Positions 34,646 through 44,477 of a DNA stretch of 64,000 bases are shown one piece after another; the stretch's first letter is position 1; every line of letters starts with the position of its first letter. Where the stretch lies: the NCBI RefSeq assembly GCF_009371985.2, contig NZ_VIKU02000005.1:124001-188000 (forward strand). The letters are read 5' to 3'. The notes beneath the pieces are model-generated. The model worked only from the letters and a program-made list of their open reading frames with translations. It was not told the DNA's origin and searched no databases. Source of the DNA: Pelagihabitans pacificus. Lineage in GTDB: Bacteria; Bacteroidota; Bacteroidia; Flavobacteriales; Flavobacteriaceae. The translations under genes and the position numbers were made by a program.

Positions 34646-34708
34646 ATTGTTTAAGTAATCGGTATTTAGTTGGCGGTAAGCAACTATCCTGCCTTCATAC
34701 TTGCTACT

Positions 34709-35158
34709 CTATGCCAGTTTGTTTTTAACAATGGTTGAAATGGTTTTTCCATCGGCTTGGCCAGCCAATTGTTTGGAAACCATTCCCATGACCTTACCCA
34801 TATCTTTCATGCCTTCGGCGCCCGTTTTTGCAATCGTCTCCACCACTACTTTTTCAATTTCCCCTTCGCTCAACTGCTCGGGCAAAAATTGTTCGATTAC
34901 GGCTACCTGGGCCAATTCAGGGTCTGCCAGATCATGCCTCCCCTGCTTCTGAAAAATTGCGGCACTGTCCTTTCGCTGTTTGACCAGCTTTTGAACCAGT
35001 TTAACCTCATCGGCTTCCGACAGACCGTTCCCCGCACCGGCTTCGGTCTGGGCCAACAACAAAGCGGATTTGATAGCTCGCAATGATTCCAGGGTGACTT
35101 TGTCCTTGCCCTTCATAGCGACCTTCATGTGCTCCATTACCTTATCCTGTAAAGCCAT
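34709..35158 (-). CDS. GatB/YqeY-domain protein
   Basis: The 149-residue protein is a stand-alone YqeY domain, related to the tail of GatB, the tRNA amidotransferase subunit. Typical parts are LRAIKSALLLAQTEAG, KLVKQRKDSAAIFQKQGR, EQFLPEQLSEGEIEKVV and DMGKVMGMVSKQLAGQADGK. It may bind tRNA, but no activity is established for the free domain. It lies downstream of ftsZ on the same strand, separated by a terminator and 185 bases without another gene. Confidence 0.9.
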   Translation of the reverse strand: MALQDKVMEHMKVAMKGKDKVTLESLRAIKSALLLAQTEAGAGNGLSEADEVKLVQKLVKQRKDSAAIFQKQGRHDLADPELAQVAVIEQFLPEQLSEGEIEKVVVETIAKTGAEGMKDMGKVMGMVSKQLAGQADGKTISTIVKNKLA

Positions 35159-35342
35159 TCTATCTCAATTGGACTGCGAAGATATAAAGAACTCCTTTAA
35201 ACTTTTTTATCATTTTGTGAAAAATTGAATCTCAGGTGTAATTTTTTGCAACATAACGGTTTCATCAGCTTCCGAAGTTAACATAGGTTTACGATGTTTA
35301 CGACAATCAAGGATTGCTACATACTTATAAAAAAGTGACGAG

Positions 35343-35372
35343 AAAAAAACCCCGACGCTTACGGTCGGGGTT
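35343..35372 (-). terminator. Rho-independent terminator after ftsZ
   Basis: On the minus strand AACCCCGAC and GTCGGGGTT form a 9-bp stem with a 7-base loop and a T-run. It closes the division/cell-wall cluster just after ftsZ. Confidence 0.85.
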
Positions 35373-35395
35373 CAAAATTATGGGGAAACTTCTAG

Positions 35396-37336
35396 CTAAT
35401 CCACATTATCATGTAAGAAAGAATTGTTGGAACGCAACTGGATATCATCGTTGCTATCCTCGCTCAAAGTGGTTCTGGACACCTTGTTCTCTTTCGGTTG
35501 TTCGCTTAAATCGATTCCTTGTCGCTTATAGGCAGGTTCTTTCTCGATTTCTTCGATACTATTAATATTATTTTGGAACTTATAGTTGAAGTCCTTGAGT
35601 TTCTTTCTACGTTCATCGGCCCTTTCCTTCAACAGGGCTTCAATCGGACTGTCCATAGGATCGATTTCTTCCGCCGTGTTCTCCTCGGTCACCTCGGTGG
35701 GAATCGTCTTCTTTTCAAAGACCAATTCATCCTCTACAATCTTGGGTTCAAACTCCTCTGCCTTTGACTTGGCACCGGTCAGTTTGTTTTCCAGCTCCAT
35801 ATAGTCATCCAAACTGTATCGGGTCTCTCCATTCTTGTTGTATTCCAATACTGGAATGACCTCTACGTGATCTTTTACATTGATATCGTTTACCTCATCA
35901 TCCAAACTGAAGGTGATGACATTTTCCTCATTTTGCTCCTCGTCCTCGGATGTTTTGGACAACGGCATATCGAAACTGATAGCGAACTGATCGTCTTCCT
36001 TGGACGCGACCACTTCCTGCGGGTCGATTACCTCAATATCATTGATCACATCATTGGTGTCAATGATGATAAAATCATCGTCCCTCACGTCTGTTTTGGC
36101 TACCTCCTCGATTACCTCTTCATAGAATACATTGAAATTTCGAATGTAGTTCGTAGTCGGTATCAAATCCATTCCGATTTCATCAATATCGTCCTCCAAC
36201 ACATATTTAATGGTAGGTTCCTCGACTACTTCATCCTCGACCAACTGATGAACGACAGGTTGGTCATCGCTTAAATTCTGTACCGCCCGTTGCTCATCTT
36301 CAAGGGTATGGATGATTTTCTTGGATTCGGAATTGACGATATCGTCTTGCTGATCAATGTTAAATCCCGTAGCGATCACCGTTACCGAAATTGCTTCCCC
36401 TAAATCTTCGTCTTCCCCGACACCCATGATGATGTTGGCCCCGTGACCGGCCTCTATCTGAATATGATCGTTGATTTCACCGATTTCATCAATGGTGATT
36501 TCCTGTGAACCGGAAACAATCAACAACAAAACGTTCTTGGCACCGGTAATCTTATTATCGTTTAACAAAGGTGAATCCAATGCCTTCATAATTGCCTCAT
36601 TGGCCCTGGCCGATCCAGTAGCAACCGCTGACCCCATAATGGCAGTGCCACTATTGGAGAGCACGGTCTTCGCATCCCTAAGGTCGATATTTTGTGTGTA
36701 GTGATGGGTAATCACCTCGGCGATACCTCTCGCCGCGGTCGATAACACCTCGTCCGCTTTGGAGAAACCAGCTTTGAAACCCAAATTCCCGTATACTTCA
36801 CGTAACTTGTTGTTATTAATGACAATCAAGGAGTCTACATTTGAGCGCAACTTCTCGATACCCAATTGTGCCTGTTGGCAACGCATTTTTCCCTCAAACT
36901 GAAAGGGCATCGTCACAATCCCCACGGTAAGGATGTCCATCTCTTTTGCCTGCTTGGCAATGACAGGGGCAGCACCAGTACCTGTACCCCCACCCATGCC
37001 AGCGGTGATGAACACCATTTTTGTAGTGGTGTCCAACATGGCTTTAATATCCTCCATACTTTCAAGTGCGGCCTGCTCCCCAACTTCCGGGTTCGCGCCT
37101 GCCCCCAAACCTTCGGTCAGCGATACGCCCAGCTGTATCTTGTTAGGCACTGCACTGTTCTGCAGCGCCTGTGAATCGGTATTAAGGATTACAAAATCGA
37201 CCCCATTGATCCCCGATTGGAACATATGGTTGATGGCGTTGCTTCCGCCCCCGCCAACGCCGATTACTTTTATCACATTGCTTTGATGCTTGGGAAGATC
37301 AAAGGCTATTCCGTCAAATTCCGTGTTGTTACTCAT
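35396..37336 (-). CDS. ftsZ: Cell division protein FtsZ
   Basis: FtsZ is the tubulin-like GTPase that forms the Z ring at mid-cell. The GTPase core (about 1-330) has VIGVGGGGSNAINHM, VFITAGMGGGTGTGAAPVIA and the catalytic-loop region FKAGFSKADEVL. The protein is 646 residues, far longer than the roughly 380-400 of many bacteria: a strongly acidic linker of about 250-300 residues follows the core, ending in SNNSFLHDNVD. Long linkers are usual in Flavobacteriaceae. It is the last gene of the cluster, after ftsA. Confidence 0.97.
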   Translation of the reverse strand: MSNNTEFDGIAFDLPKHQSNVIKVIGVGGGGSNAINHMFQSGINGVDFVILNTDSQALQNSAVPNKIQLGVSLTEGLGAGANPEVGEQAALESMEDIKAMLDTTTKMVFITAGMGGGTGTGAAPVIAKQAKEMDILTVGIVTMPFQFEGKMRCQQAQLGIEKLRSNVDSLIVINNNKLREVYGNLGFKAGFSKADEVLSTAARGIAEVITHHYTQNIDLRDAKTVLSNSGTAIMGSAVATGSARANEAIMKALDSPLLNDNKITGAKNVLLLIVSGSQEITIDEIGEINDHIQIEAGHGANIIMGVGEDEDLGEAISVTVIATGFNIDQQDDIVNSESKKIIHTLEDEQRAVQNLSDDQPVVHQLVEDEVVEEPTIKYVLEDDIDEIGMDLIPTTNYIRNFNVFYEEVIEEVAKTDVRDDDFIIIDTNDVINDIEVIDPQEVVASKEDDQFAISFDMPLSKTSEDEEQNEENVITFSLDDEVNDINVKDHVEVIPVLEYNKNGETRYSLDDYMELENKLTGAKSKAEEFEPKIVEDELVFEKKTIPTEVTEENTAEEIDPMDSPIEALLKERADERRKKLKDFNYKFQNNINSIEEIEKEPAYKRQGIDLSEQPKENKVSRTTLSEDSNDDIQLRSNNSFLHDNVD

Positions 37337-37402
37337 ATTCTTTTTTTACTGGTTTTTATTTCTAATCGATGATGGGCGGTTCTTCGGAACCGCGACGATG
37401 CG

Positions 37403-38734
37403 CTATTCCGCGTTGTCTAAAAAATCTTTCAGTTTTTCCGACCACTTGTCGAAAACAGACTTACGTTCTTTCTTCGGTTTCGGTGTATTCATTCTTTCAC
37501 GCTCTTCTCCGGCCACCACCAGTTCACCTTCTTCGCGAGTACGTTCCTCAACAGGCTCCTGTCTTCCCTTGGCCTCATTGGAAACGGCGTTCATTAATAG
37601 CCCTACTGCGGTGGCATATAGCGGACTGGCAATCTCGGAATCGGAATCCCCGGCCAAGTGTTCGTTGGGATAACCGATTCTGGTATCCATTCCGGTGATA
37701 TACTCTACCAATTGCTTTAGGTGCTTCAATTGGCTACCACCTCCTGTTAGTACGATACCGGCGATAAGTTTCTTTTTCTGTTCCTCATGACCGTAATTTT
37801 TAATCTCTACGTAAACCTGCTCGATGATCTCTACCACTCGGGCATGAATGATCTTCGAGAGATTCTTCAAGGTAATCTCCTTTGGTTCCCGACCCCTTAG
37901 TCCGGGAATGGAAACGATTTCATTATCCTTGTTCTCACCGGGCCATGCAGAACCAAATTTGATTTTGAGCAGTTCTGCCTGTTTTTCGATAATGGAGCAT
38001 CCTTCCTTGATATCCTCGGTAATGACCCCTCCACCGAAAGGAATCACCGCCGTATGGCGAATAATCCCGTCCTTGAAAATGGCCAGGTCGGTAGTACCAC
38101 CTCCTATATCGATAAGGGCGACCCCTGCTTCCTTTTCCTCTTTGCTCAATACCGCCTCGGACGATGCCAAGGGTTCCAAGGTAATGTTCCCCAATTCCAA
38201 GCCGGCGCTCTTGATGCACCTACCGACATTTTTGATGGAGGATACTTGGCCAACCACCACATGAAAATTGGCTTCCAAACGACCACCGTACATCCCAATC
38301 GGTTCCTTGATCTCGGCCTGCCCGTCTACCTTGTATTCCTGTGGCAACACGTGTATGATTTCCTCCCCTGGAAGCATCACCAACTTGTACACCTGATTGC
38401 ACAACTTATCCAAATCGTCTTCATTGATTACCTCCTCGGAATCGGCTCGGGTAATGTAATCGCTATGCTGCAGGCTTCTGATATGCTGTCCTGCGATTCC
38501 TACCACCACCGATCCAATTTTGAGTCCGGAATTCAACTCTGCCTCTTCTACGGCCTGCTGAATCGATTTGATAGTCTGGGTAATATTGTTGACCACACCG
38601 CGATGAACGCCCAGACTTTTTGATTTTCCAATACCCAACACCTCGATTTTTCCATACTCGTTCTTTTTTCCGATGATGGCCACAATTTTGGTGGTACCGA
38701 TGTCTAAACCGATTGAATAATTACCTACTTGCAT
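37403..38734 (-). CDS. ftsA: Cell division protein FtsA
   Basis: FtsA is an actin-like ATPase that tethers FtsZ to the membrane. The 443-residue protein has the phosphate-1 motif GLDIGTTKIVAIIG, phosphate-2 region ALIDIGGGTTDLAIF and adenosine motif IVLTGGGSQLKHL. The C-terminus ends with a basic and amphipathic segment (FDKWSEKLKDFLD), fitting a membrane-targeting helix. It starts three bases after the ftsQ stop and is followed 66 bases later by ftsZ. Confidence 0.96.
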   Translation of the reverse strand: MQVGNYSIGLDIGTTKIVAIIGKKNEYGKIEVLGIGKSKSLGVHRGVVNNITQTIKSIQQAVEEAELNSGLKIGSVVVGIAGQHIRSLQHSDYITRADSEEVINEDDLDKLCNQVYKLVMLPGEEIIHVLPQEYKVDGQAEIKEPIGMYGGRLEANFHVVVGQVSSIKNVGRCIKSAGLELGNITLEPLASSEAVLSKEEKEAGVALIDIGGGTTDLAIFKDGIIRHTAVIPFGGGVITEDIKEGCSIIEKQAELLKIKFGSAWPGENKDNEIVSIPGLRGREPKEITLKNLSKIIHARVVEIIEQVYVEIKNYGHEEQKKKLIAGIVLTGGGSQLKHLKQLVEYITGMDTRIGYPNEHLAGDSDSEIASPLYATAVGLLMNAVSNEAKGRQEPVEERTREEGELVVAGEERERMNTPKPKKERKSVFDKWSEKLKDFLDNAE

Positions 38735-38737
38735 AAC

Positions 38738-39457
38738 TTATATTTTGGTGCACACTACTTGATTGTTAAACTCTAAATTCACTACCGCGAACTTTTCCAA
38801 GGTCTGATCCCTTTGGGCCTTCGCATAAAAGGCTTTGAAATTGCTGAACTTCTCTTCCATATGTTCGATACTTCCCAAATGCACTACGAAATTCTCCATC
38901 CGAAATTTCAATTGATAGCTTTCGACCTCCTCTATATGTATTCCAATCACGTTTTTTCGAAGAAAATCATCCGCATTGATATACTTCAGAATTTCATAAA
39001 CATCCTCTAGGCTTTCTCCTGTAATTTCCCCTGTAATAATGGGTACTCTAGCCGAGTAAACACGAGATAATGGCATGCGCTTTCCCTCGTCATCCATATA
39101 GAATTTGGAATTCCCTTCTACTCGTCCGATTGGTTTACGCTGAACAATTTTAGATGCAAGTTCTCCGTCTACAGTAAGATAAACTTGGGCACTTTTTACC
39201 ATTTTGTTGGCCGCAACGGCCTTCTCCATCGCATTCAAAACTAATTTTTCTTTGGGCAGGTTTTCGAGGCTTCCGAATTTTTGTATTAACAATTTATTAA
39301 CCATGTCTTGCGTGATGTATAAATTCTGGTCGCCCACGAATTCCACTTTCACACCATGCACTTTTCTAAGCCCGCTCCTATGGGAGGAAAATGCATAAAG
39401 TCCGCCAATGACGAGGAGCAAACCCACTAACTTGATATAATTCCAATTAACCCGCAT
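38738..39457 (-). CDS. ftsQ: Cell division protein FtsQ
   Basis: This 239-residue single-pass membrane protein starts MRVNWNYIKLVG, followed by one transmembrane helix (about 9-25) and a periplasmic POTRA-like region (VKVEFVGDQNLYITQDMVNK). FtsQ links early and late divisome proteins. The ATG at 39457 overlaps the end of murC by 11 bases and is preferred to the TTG two codons earlier. Sequence conservation in this family is low, so the call rests partly on position between murC and ftsA. Confidence 0.9.
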   Translation of the reverse strand: MRVNWNYIKLVGLLLVIGGLYAFSSHRSGLRKVHGVKVEFVGDQNLYITQDMVNKLLIQKFGSLENLPKEKLVLNAMEKAVAANKMVKSAQVYLTVDGELASKIVQRKPIGRVEGNSKFYMDDEGKRMPLSRVYSARVPIITGEITGESLEDVYEILKYINADDFLRKNVIGIHIEEVESYQLKFRMENFVVHLGSIEHMEEKFSNFKAFYAKAQRDQTLEKFAVVNLEFNNQVVCTKI

Positions 39458-40799
39458 GTTCAAATTCCCTTTTTATTTTTGTTATTTCGAGCCCAATATC
39501 CCCTGCGCCAAGCGTCACTAGGATTTCAGGGTTCCGTGCCTTAATTTCTTGTATCAAATTTGATTTTTCGACCACTTTTTTATTCGGATTGGCAATTTTT
39601 TCCAGCAACCAATTTGAGGTGACGCCTTCCAATGGTTTCTCCCGGGCGGGATAGATGTCCAATAGCAGAATGTAATCGAATTTTGATAGGCTTTCGGCAA
39701 ATTGATCGGCAAAATCCCTGGTTCTTGAATACAAGTGCGGCTGAAAAACCACCATCGTCTTCTTTGCCGGATGCATTTCGGTAATGGCTTGATACACCGC
39801 ATCGATTTCAGTAGGATGATGTGCATAGTCATCGATAAAAACAAAATCCTCGGATTTGATCCTATAGGAAAACCTGCGTTGTACTCCTTTGAAAGTCTCC
39901 AGTGCCTTTGCCAGGCGGTCCGCTGGGGAACCGGTTTGAACCGCCATAGCGAAAGCCACTAGACCGTTGAGCAAATTGTGCCTTCCCGGTTTGTTGAATT
40001 TAACCCCCGTTAGGGTCGTTTCGGGGGTTCCCAAATCGAATAGGTAGGTGCCATGTTCTATTTTTAGGTTTCGGATGCAGTAATCCGAATCATCCTCAAT
40101 GCCATAGGTGATGCCTTTCATAGGAAGCCCATTCCGCACAAAAAGGCTACCCCCCGGCTTCAGCCTTTCGGCAAACTCCTGAAACGATTTTCGGAGCGTC
40201 TCGACATCCCCATAGATATCCAGATGATCGGCATCCATGGAGGTAATGCAGGCCACATCGGGAGAAAGCTGTAAAAAGGAACGATCGAATTCGTCGGCTT
40301 CCACCACCGAATACGCATTGCCCTCAAAAATAAAATTACTATTGAAATCCTCTGAAATACCCCCAAGAAAAGCAGTCAAAGGCGTTCCCGTCTCCTTTAG
40401 CAAGTGGGCCAGAATACAGGAGGTGGTAGTTTTCCCGTGGGTACCTGCTACCGCCAGGCAAAAAGTGTTCTTGGTAATGAGACCTAATACCTCCGAACGT
40501 TTTTTGACTTCAAAACCGTGATTTAAAAAGTACTGATACTCGGAATGCCCGGCCGGTACTGCCGGCGTATAGATTACCAAGGTGGTTGTAGTATCGAGAA
40601 ATTGCGGGTCGACCTGCTCAAGACTATCCTCATAATGTATATCGATTCCAAGACCTGCCAATTCCAAGGTCAAGGGGGTTTCGGTCTTATCGTACCCGGC
40701 GACATTCTTTTTCATGAACTTGAAATAACGTGCCAAGGCAGACATGCCGATGCCTCCGATACCAATGAAATAGACGTTATGTACGGTATTCAAGTTCAA
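39447..40799 (-). CDS. murC: UDP-N-acetylmuramate--L-alanine ligase
   Basis: MurC adds L-Ala to UDP-MurNAc in the cytosol, using ATP. Domain 1 opens with VYFIGIGGIGMSALARYFK; the ATP site is VAGTHGKTTTSCILAH; VVEADEFDRSFLQL and FIDDYAHHPTEIDAV are further family signatures. No ATG is available: the best start is the TTG at 40799, giving MNLNTVHNVY as in relatives. A TTG two codons further upstream is the alternative. An 11-base direct repeat flanks this start region. Confidence 0.95.
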   Translation of the reverse strand: MNLNTVHNVYFIGIGGIGMSALARYFKFMKKNVAGYDKTETPLTLELAGLGIDIHYEDSLEQVDPQFLDTTTTLVIYTPAVPAGHSEYQYFLNHGFEVKKRSEVLGLITKNTFCLAVAGTHGKTTTSCILAHLLKETGTPLTAFLGGISEDFNSNFIFEGNAYSVVEADEFDRSFLQLSPDVACITSMDADHLDIYGDVETLRKSFQEFAERLKPGGSLFVRNGLPMKGITYGIEDDSDYCIRNLKIEHGTYLFDLGTPETTLTGVKFNKPGRHNLLNGLVAFAMAVQTGSPADRLAKALETFKGVQRRFSYRIKSEDFVFIDDYAHHPTEIDAVYQAITEMHPAKKTMVVFQPHLYSRTRDFADQFAESLSKFDYILLLDIYPAREKPLEGVTSNWLLEKIANPNKKVVEKSNLIQEIKARNPEILVTLGAGDIGLEITKIKREFEHAG

Positions 40800-40854
40800 A
40801 ATCAAGTGTCAAGTTCAAAGACTAGGGTCGCTATACCACTAGCTTGTTAGTTGT

Positions 40855-41949
40855 TTATACAGTATTCAACAATTTTTCTATTTCGTCCACAATATGTTTC
40901 GTGGCGTCGGGGAGCGCCAGCTTTCTTATATTGGCACTTAGTTCGTTTTGTTTTGCCTTGGATTCAAAGAGTGTCGAAAAAACGGTTTCGAACTCCGTTT
41001 CCAATTGTGATTCTTTTAGCATCAAAGCCGCATTTTTAGCCACCAGGGCTTCCGCATTTTTGGTCTGATGGTCCTCTGCCACATTGGGCGACGGTATAAA
41101 CACGACAGGCTTCCCTACGATACAAAGTTCCGATACCGATCCGGCCCCGGCCCTTGAAATAATGATGTTGGCTGCGGTATAGGCATCATCCATCCTATTT
41201 AGGAAATCGAATACTTTCACTTGGTCCGACGCATATTTGCTGTACTGTTCATAATAAAGCTTACCGCACTGCCAAATCAACTGCACATCGAGCCCTTTGA
41301 AATAGTCAAGCTCCTGCGCAATCAATTGGTTGATGCGACGGGCACCCAAACTCCCCCCTAAAATCAACAAGGTCGATTTGTTCGGGTCCAATCCGAAAAA
41401 ATTCAGGGCTTCTTCCCGTTCGTTCCGGATTTCTACCAAGTCGCTCCGCACCGGATTACCGGTTTTTACAATCTTATCCTTTGGAAAAAAACATTCCATT
41501 CCATCATAGGCCACACATATTTTGGCCACCCTATCTTTCAATAACTTGTTCGTTATACCGGCATAGGAGTTCTGCTCCTGCAAGACACAGGGAATACCCC
41601 TGCCGGAAGCAACACGCAACAAAGGTCCGCTTGCAAAGCCTCCCGTGCCTACTACGACGTGGGGTTTGAAACGGGATACTATGTTGCCTGCTTTGATCAA
41701 ACTACTTATCAATTTTAAGGGAAACATCAAATTTTTAAGGGTGAGTTTCCGTTGCAACCCTGTAATCCATAATCCCTCTATTCGGTATCCAGCTTGGGGT
41801 ACTTTCTCCATTTCCATCCGATCTTTCGCCCCAACAAAAAGGAACTCCGCATCGGGATACCGTCTTTTCAATTCGTTCGCTATGGCGATGGCGGGATAAA
41901 TGTGACCGCCGGTGCCACCCCCAGAAAGTATGAACCTATAGTTGCCCAC
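40855..41949 (-). CDS. murG: UDP-N-acetylglucosamine--undecaprenyl-pyrophosphoryl-MurNAc-pentapeptide GlcNAc transferase
   Basis: MurG adds GlcNAc to lipid I to make lipid II on the inner face of the membrane. The 364-residue GT28 enzyme has the N-terminal glycine-rich loop [18 protein letters not shown], the second loop [11 protein letters not shown] and the UDP-GlcNAc-binding region [19 protein letters not shown]. The start codon is GTG at 41949, overlapping the ftsW stop by 14 bases, which suggests coupled translation. Confidence 0.96.
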   Translation of the reverse strand: MGNYRFILSGGGTGGHIYPAIAIANELKRRYPDAEFLFVGAKDRMEMEKVPQAGYRIEGLWITGLQRKLTLKNLMFPLKLISSLIKAGNIVSRFKPHVVVGTGGFASGPLLRVASGRGIPCVLQEQNSYAGITNKLLKDRVAKICVAYDGMECFFPKDKIVKTGNPVRSDLVEIRNEREEALNFFGLDPNKSTLLILGGSLGARRINQLIAQELDYFKGLDVQLIWQCGKLYYEQYSKYASDQVKVFDFLNRMDDAYTAANIIISRAGAGSVSELCIVGKPVVFIPSPNVAEDHQTKNAEALVAKNAALMLKESQLETEFETVFSTLFESKAKQNELSANIRKLALPDATKHIVDEIEKLLNTV

Positions 41950-43138
41950 TTAACACTTCTAAAGGATTATCGCCACCTATTCTAGATGTACCACGCTTCG
42001 TCTTTTTGGTCTCCTTTACACTCGCACTTAAAATAATTCCGATGGCCAAACAGGTCATCCAACTCGAAGTGCCACCGCTACTGATCAAGGGCAAGGTCTG
42101 TCCGGTTACCGGAAAAAGCTCTACCGCCACGGCCATGTTGATCAATGCTTGAAATACAATTGGTAAGCCCACTCCCAAGACCAATAATTTTCCAAAAATG
42201 GTCGGGTTGGCATTCGCAACCACCACAATCCGGAAGAGCAGGAAGAGATAAAAGAACATCAAGGCAAAACCGCCCAAAAGTCCATACTCCTCAATAATGA
42301 TGGCATAAATAAAATCGGACGAACTCTGGGGCAAAAAGTTCTTTTGCACACTCTTACCGGCCCCTTTGCCAACAATTCCACCAGTGGCAATGGCAATCTT
42401 TGCCTTTTCGATCTGATAGTCGGCTTCGGTATCTTCAGGATTCCAAAAGCTTTCAATACGACTTACCCAGGTATCGACCCGGTTGGGGAACAGGTCTGGA
42501 AATGCCTTTGCCATAAGAATGAACAAGGTGAGGCAAACCAAACCGGTTCCTAGTATACCCAAAAGGTACTTAATAGGGTATCCCCCCAAGAAACACAACA
42601 ATAAAACCATGGAAAAAATGATGGCCGCTGTTGAAAAATTGGCGGGGAGAATGAGTATGAGGACCAGAAAAACCGGTACCCATAAAGGCACGATACTTTC
42701 CTTGAAGGTAATGTTCTGATCTTTGATTTTTGTCAAATACCTGGCGACATAAATCATCAAAACCACCGAAGCCAGATTGGAGGTTTGAAAACTTATGCCA
42801 ACCAAGGGAACACTGATCCATCGACTGGCATTGGCACCGCCAATCGTTGTACCCTGGGCCAGGGTAAATACTAAAAGCACGATTACGATCGGTAAGGCGA
42901 TAAGCGATAGCCCCTTAAAATAACGGGTCGGAATACGATGAATACCGTAGATGATCCCAAAACCCAAGACCAGTAGAATAGCGTGCTTCATTAAATGACC
43001 CATTGTGGTACCCTTGCCAACGACATAGACCAGATTACTGCTGGCACTATACACGGGCAAGAACGAGAAAAGTGCCAAAAGCGCCACAACGGCCCAAATG
43101 GCTTTATCCCCCTTTATATTCCTTACCAGGTCAAGCAT
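41936..43138 (-). CDS. ftsW: Peptidoglycan glycosyltransferase FtsW (SEDS family)
   Basis: FtsW polymerises lipid II glycan strands at the septum together with its partner FtsI. The 400-residue protein has about ten hydrophobic helices. SEDS signatures include [38 protein letters not shown] and the C-terminal [19 protein letters not shown]. It lies between murD (three bases upstream) and murG (overlapping), a usual order for the cluster. Confidence 0.95.
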   Translation of the reverse strand: MLDLVRNIKGDKAIWAVVALLALFSFLPVYSASSNLVYVVGKGTTMGHLMKHAILLVLGFGIIYGIHRIPTRYFKGLSLIALPIVIVLLVFTLAQGTTIGGANASRWISVPLVGISFQTSNLASVVLMIYVARYLTKIKDQNITFKESIVPLWVPVFLVLILILPANFSTAAIIFSMVLLLCFLGGYPIKYLLGILGTGLVCLTLFILMAKAFPDLFPNRVDTWVSRIESFWNPEDTEADYQIEKAKIAIATGGIVGKGAGKSVQKNFLPQSSSDFIYAIIIEEYGLLGGFALMFFYLFLLFRIVVVANANPTIFGKLLVLGVGLPIVFQALINMAVAVELFPVTGQTLPLISSGGTSSWMTCLAIGIILSASVKETKKTKRGTSRIGGDNPLEVLSGQL

Positions 43139-43141
43139 ATT

Positions 43142-44476
43142 CTACAAATTTTTAATGGCTTCCTTAAATTGGTTTCCGCGGTCTTCGTAATTTTTAAAGA
43201 GGTCAAAACTGGCACAGGCAGGTGACAGTAAAACCGTATCCCCTCTTTCGGCGATCTTATAAGCCACCTTTACGGCCTCCTCCATGGCAAAGGTTTCTAC
43301 CAGTAAATCGACCACATTCCCGAAGGTTTCCTTGATTTTGGTGTTATCAAGGCCCAAACAGATGATGGCTTTAACTTTTTCACGAACCAAAGGCATCAAC
43401 TCCCTATAATCGTTTCCTTTATCGACGCCGCCCACAATCCATACCGTTGGGGCCGACATGCTATCCAAGGCATAGTAGGTCGCATTAACATTGGTTGCCT
43501 TGGAATCGTTGATATATTGCACATGATGTATCTTCAGTACTTTTTCCAATCGATGGGCAGCACCCTGAAAGTTCATCACACTTTCTCGAATGGTCTCTTT
43601 GCGAATACCTACCAACTTGGCCGCTGTGGTCGCTGCCATTGTATTCTTCAAATTGTGTTTTCCTTCTAATGCCAGGGTATCGGTCATGATCGTTAGGGTG
43701 TTGTTAACTGTTGTTATTTGTATTTCTTTGTTCTTAAGATATGCTCCTTCCGCTACGCTACGCTCTATGGAAAAAGGCAATAATTTCGATTTGACGGGAT
43801 GTTCTTGCAACCACTGCATGATGACTTCGTTATCGGCATCGAAAATCAGATGGTCATCGGCTGTCTGATTTTTGGCTATCCGAAATTTGGAAGCGATATA
43901 GTTTTCAAACTGATTTTCATATCGATCCAAGTGATCCGGGGTGATATTAGTGATTACGGCAATATGCGGTCTAAAATCGACGATACCATCCAACTGGAAA
44001 CTGCTGATTTCCAACACGTAATAGTCAAAATCGTTTTCAGCGACCATTTTGGCAAAGCTATCCCCGATGTTTCCCGCCATGCCTACCTTATATCCCCCTG
44101 ACTTCAGGAGGTGGTAGGTCAACATGGTAGTGGTTGTCTTGCCATTGCTGCCGGTAATGCCAATAATCGTGGCATCGGTGTATCGAGAGGCGAACTCGAT
44201 CTCGGAAATAACCGGAACACCCATTTTCACCAATTGTACCACCAAGGGTACCGAGTCGGGGATGCCAGGACTTTTCATCACGAGGTCCGCAGTAAAGATC
44301 CGGTCTTGGCTGTGTTGCCCCTCTTCCCAATCAATCTCAAAATGTTCAAGAACGTCTTTATATTTTTTTTTAATGGCTCCTTTGTCGGACACGAATATTT
44401 GATATCCCTTTTGCTTTCCAAGAATAGCGGTACCTACACCACTTTCTCCTCCACCCAAAATCACCAACAATGCCAT
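43142..44476 (-). CDS. murD: UDP-N-acetylmuramoylalanine--D-glutamate ligase
   Basis: MurD adds D-Glu to UDP-MurNAc-L-Ala. The 444-residue Mur ligase has the ATP-binding motif IGITGSNGKTTTTMLTYHLL, NITPDHLDRYENQFENY and INDSKATNVNATYYALDS of the central and C-terminal domains. It begins two bases before the mraY frame ends (adjacent genes at 44476/44478). Confidence 0.96.
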   Translation of the reverse strand: MALLVILGGGESGVGTAILGKQKGYQIFVSDKGAIKKKYKDVLEHFEIDWEEGQHSQDRIFTADLVMKSPGIPDSVPLVVQLVKMGVPVISEIEFASRYTDATIIGITGSNGKTTTTMLTYHLLKSGGYKVGMAGNIGDSFAKMVAENDFDYYVLEISSFQLDGIVDFRPHIAVITNITPDHLDRYENQFENYIASKFRIAKNQTADDHLIFDADNEVIMQWLQEHPVKSKLLPFSIERSVAEGAYLKNKEIQITTVNNTLTIMTDTLALEGKHNLKNTMAATTAAKLVGIRKETIRESVMNFQGAAHRLEKVLKIHHVQYINDSKATNVNATYYALDSMSAPTVWIVGGVDKGNDYRELMPLVREKVKAIICLGLDNTKIKETFGNVVDLLVETFAMEEAVKVAYKIAERGDTVLLSPACASFDLFKNYEDRGNQFKEAIKNL

Positions 44477-44477
44477 C

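Noticed and set aside
34259-34654. A 131-codon plus-strand frame over the tRNA repeat
   Set aside because: Its sequence is just the translated tandem repeat and antisense tRNA; it has internal duplication for that reason only.
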